From Ignavibacteria bacterium (lineage in GTDB: Bacteria > Bacteroidota > Ignavibacteria > Tepidaquicellales > OLB5), in contig JACSRQ010000116.1 in assembly GCA_014879675.1 (NCBI GenBank), positions 1 to 35,645 on the forward strand: DNA of 35,645 nucleotides. Reading direction: 5' to 3'. This document shows positions 35,208 through 35,645 of the stretch, piece by piece. Position 1 is the first letter of the stretch; every line of letters starts with the position of its first letter. Position numbers and translations under genes: made by a program. The notes below the pieces were generated by a model, which was not told where the DNA came from, searched no databases, and saw nothing but the letters and a program-made list of their open reading frames with translations.

Positions 35208-35645
35208 ATGACAAAGCTCAAAATAATAATTCTTAGTTTATTCATCCTCTGCACGGCGGTATTTGCACAGGAGGAGGTTAACCTACAGCTTGAAAGCTCG
35301 CCGGGCGTGTACATTAATAGTCTGACAAGCTCCAATATCAAATTCCACAGGTCTCCATACGGCTCCGGCGATGAGGTATCCGGTTTGACGGTCACTCATC
35401 CAACGGGAAACACTCTTGGCAATTACACTGTAACAGGCTTTAGCACTTGGGAAAAGGTGCGGCTTTATATAAACAACGTGTATCAGGAATGGTGGGGTAC
35501 GAAACAAGTTGGCAATCCTTCTACAAAGTTCGTTGATGCCACTGGTGATGTTGATGAGTCTATTGATGGAGATAAAACTTATACGGGAATTGTAAACACT
35601 GCTACAATTGTGTCAACGAAACCATATATAAGCACAGATAGTCCG
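35208..35645 (+). CDS. Signal-peptide-bearing protein, incomplete at window end (tail-fibre position)
   Basis: ATG at 35208: MTKLKIIILSLFILCTAVFAQEEVNLQLESSPGVYINSLTSSNIKF..., open to window end. Confidence 0.65.
   Translation, partial: MTKLKIIILSLFILCTAVFAQEEVNLQLESSPGVYINSLTSSNIKFHRSPYGSGDEVSGLTVTHPTGNTLGNYTVTGFSTWEKVRLYINNVYQEWWGTKQVGNPSTKFVDATGDVDESIDGDKTYTGIVNTATIVSTKPYISTDSP

Larger units (their letters stand above)
5161..35645. mobile_element. Mu-like transposable prophage, left end and about 30.5 kb of body (right end outside window)
   Basis: MuA-type DDE transposase, repressor/Cro-like switch, gpF, gpG, DUF1320, DUF935 portal, protease/scaffold, tail genes; predicted left end TG at 5161 interrupting the RNase HI gene. 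Confidence 0.88.

Noticed and set aside
5161-35645. tRNA or rRNA genes and an integrase-type attachment site
   Set aside because: No tRNA/rRNA-like sequence or tyrosine/serine integrase recognised; transposition by the MuA-type enzyme explains the integration.

Overview
The window has two parts. (1) A host flank, about 1-5160, from what looks like a Bacteroidota/Ignavibacteria-type bacterium. It carries a PLP-dependent acyltransferase (AONS/KBL/SPT-like), a small lipoprotein, a repeat-rich intergenic region, a CoA-binding protein, a protein with a YqfO/NIF3 PII-like domain, a DUF164 C4 zinc-ribbon protein and an RNase HI. (2) The left about 30.5 kb of a Mu-like transposable prophage that appears to interrupt the RNase HI gene at about 5161. 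The right end lies outside the window. The prophage has a leftward early operon (MuA-type DDE transposase, Gam-like protein, PolX-like nucleotidyltransferase, many small unknowns) and a divergent S24/LexA-type repressor facing an unlisted 59-aa Cro/Ner-like HTH ORF across palindromic operators. A lipoprotein gene follows the repressor. The head module is split into divergent blocks: leftward Gp37-like, Dam, portal, DUF1320, gpF, gpG, TerS-like, TerL; rightward protease/scaffold, capsid, lysis-like and tail genes. The tail genes include a G/GT-type chaperone with a clear -1 frameshift signature at a T8 slippery run. Main second-look items: the frameshift fusion, the hidden Cro-like ORF with its operator array, the insertion just after the last RNase H catalytic Asp, signal-peptide proteins embedded in the structural modules, an 18-unit 9-bp two-site minisatellite gene, a C10 tract in a methyltransferase-like gene, and a recurrent 5' leader motif. 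All family assignments come from reading motifs by eye; no database search was run.
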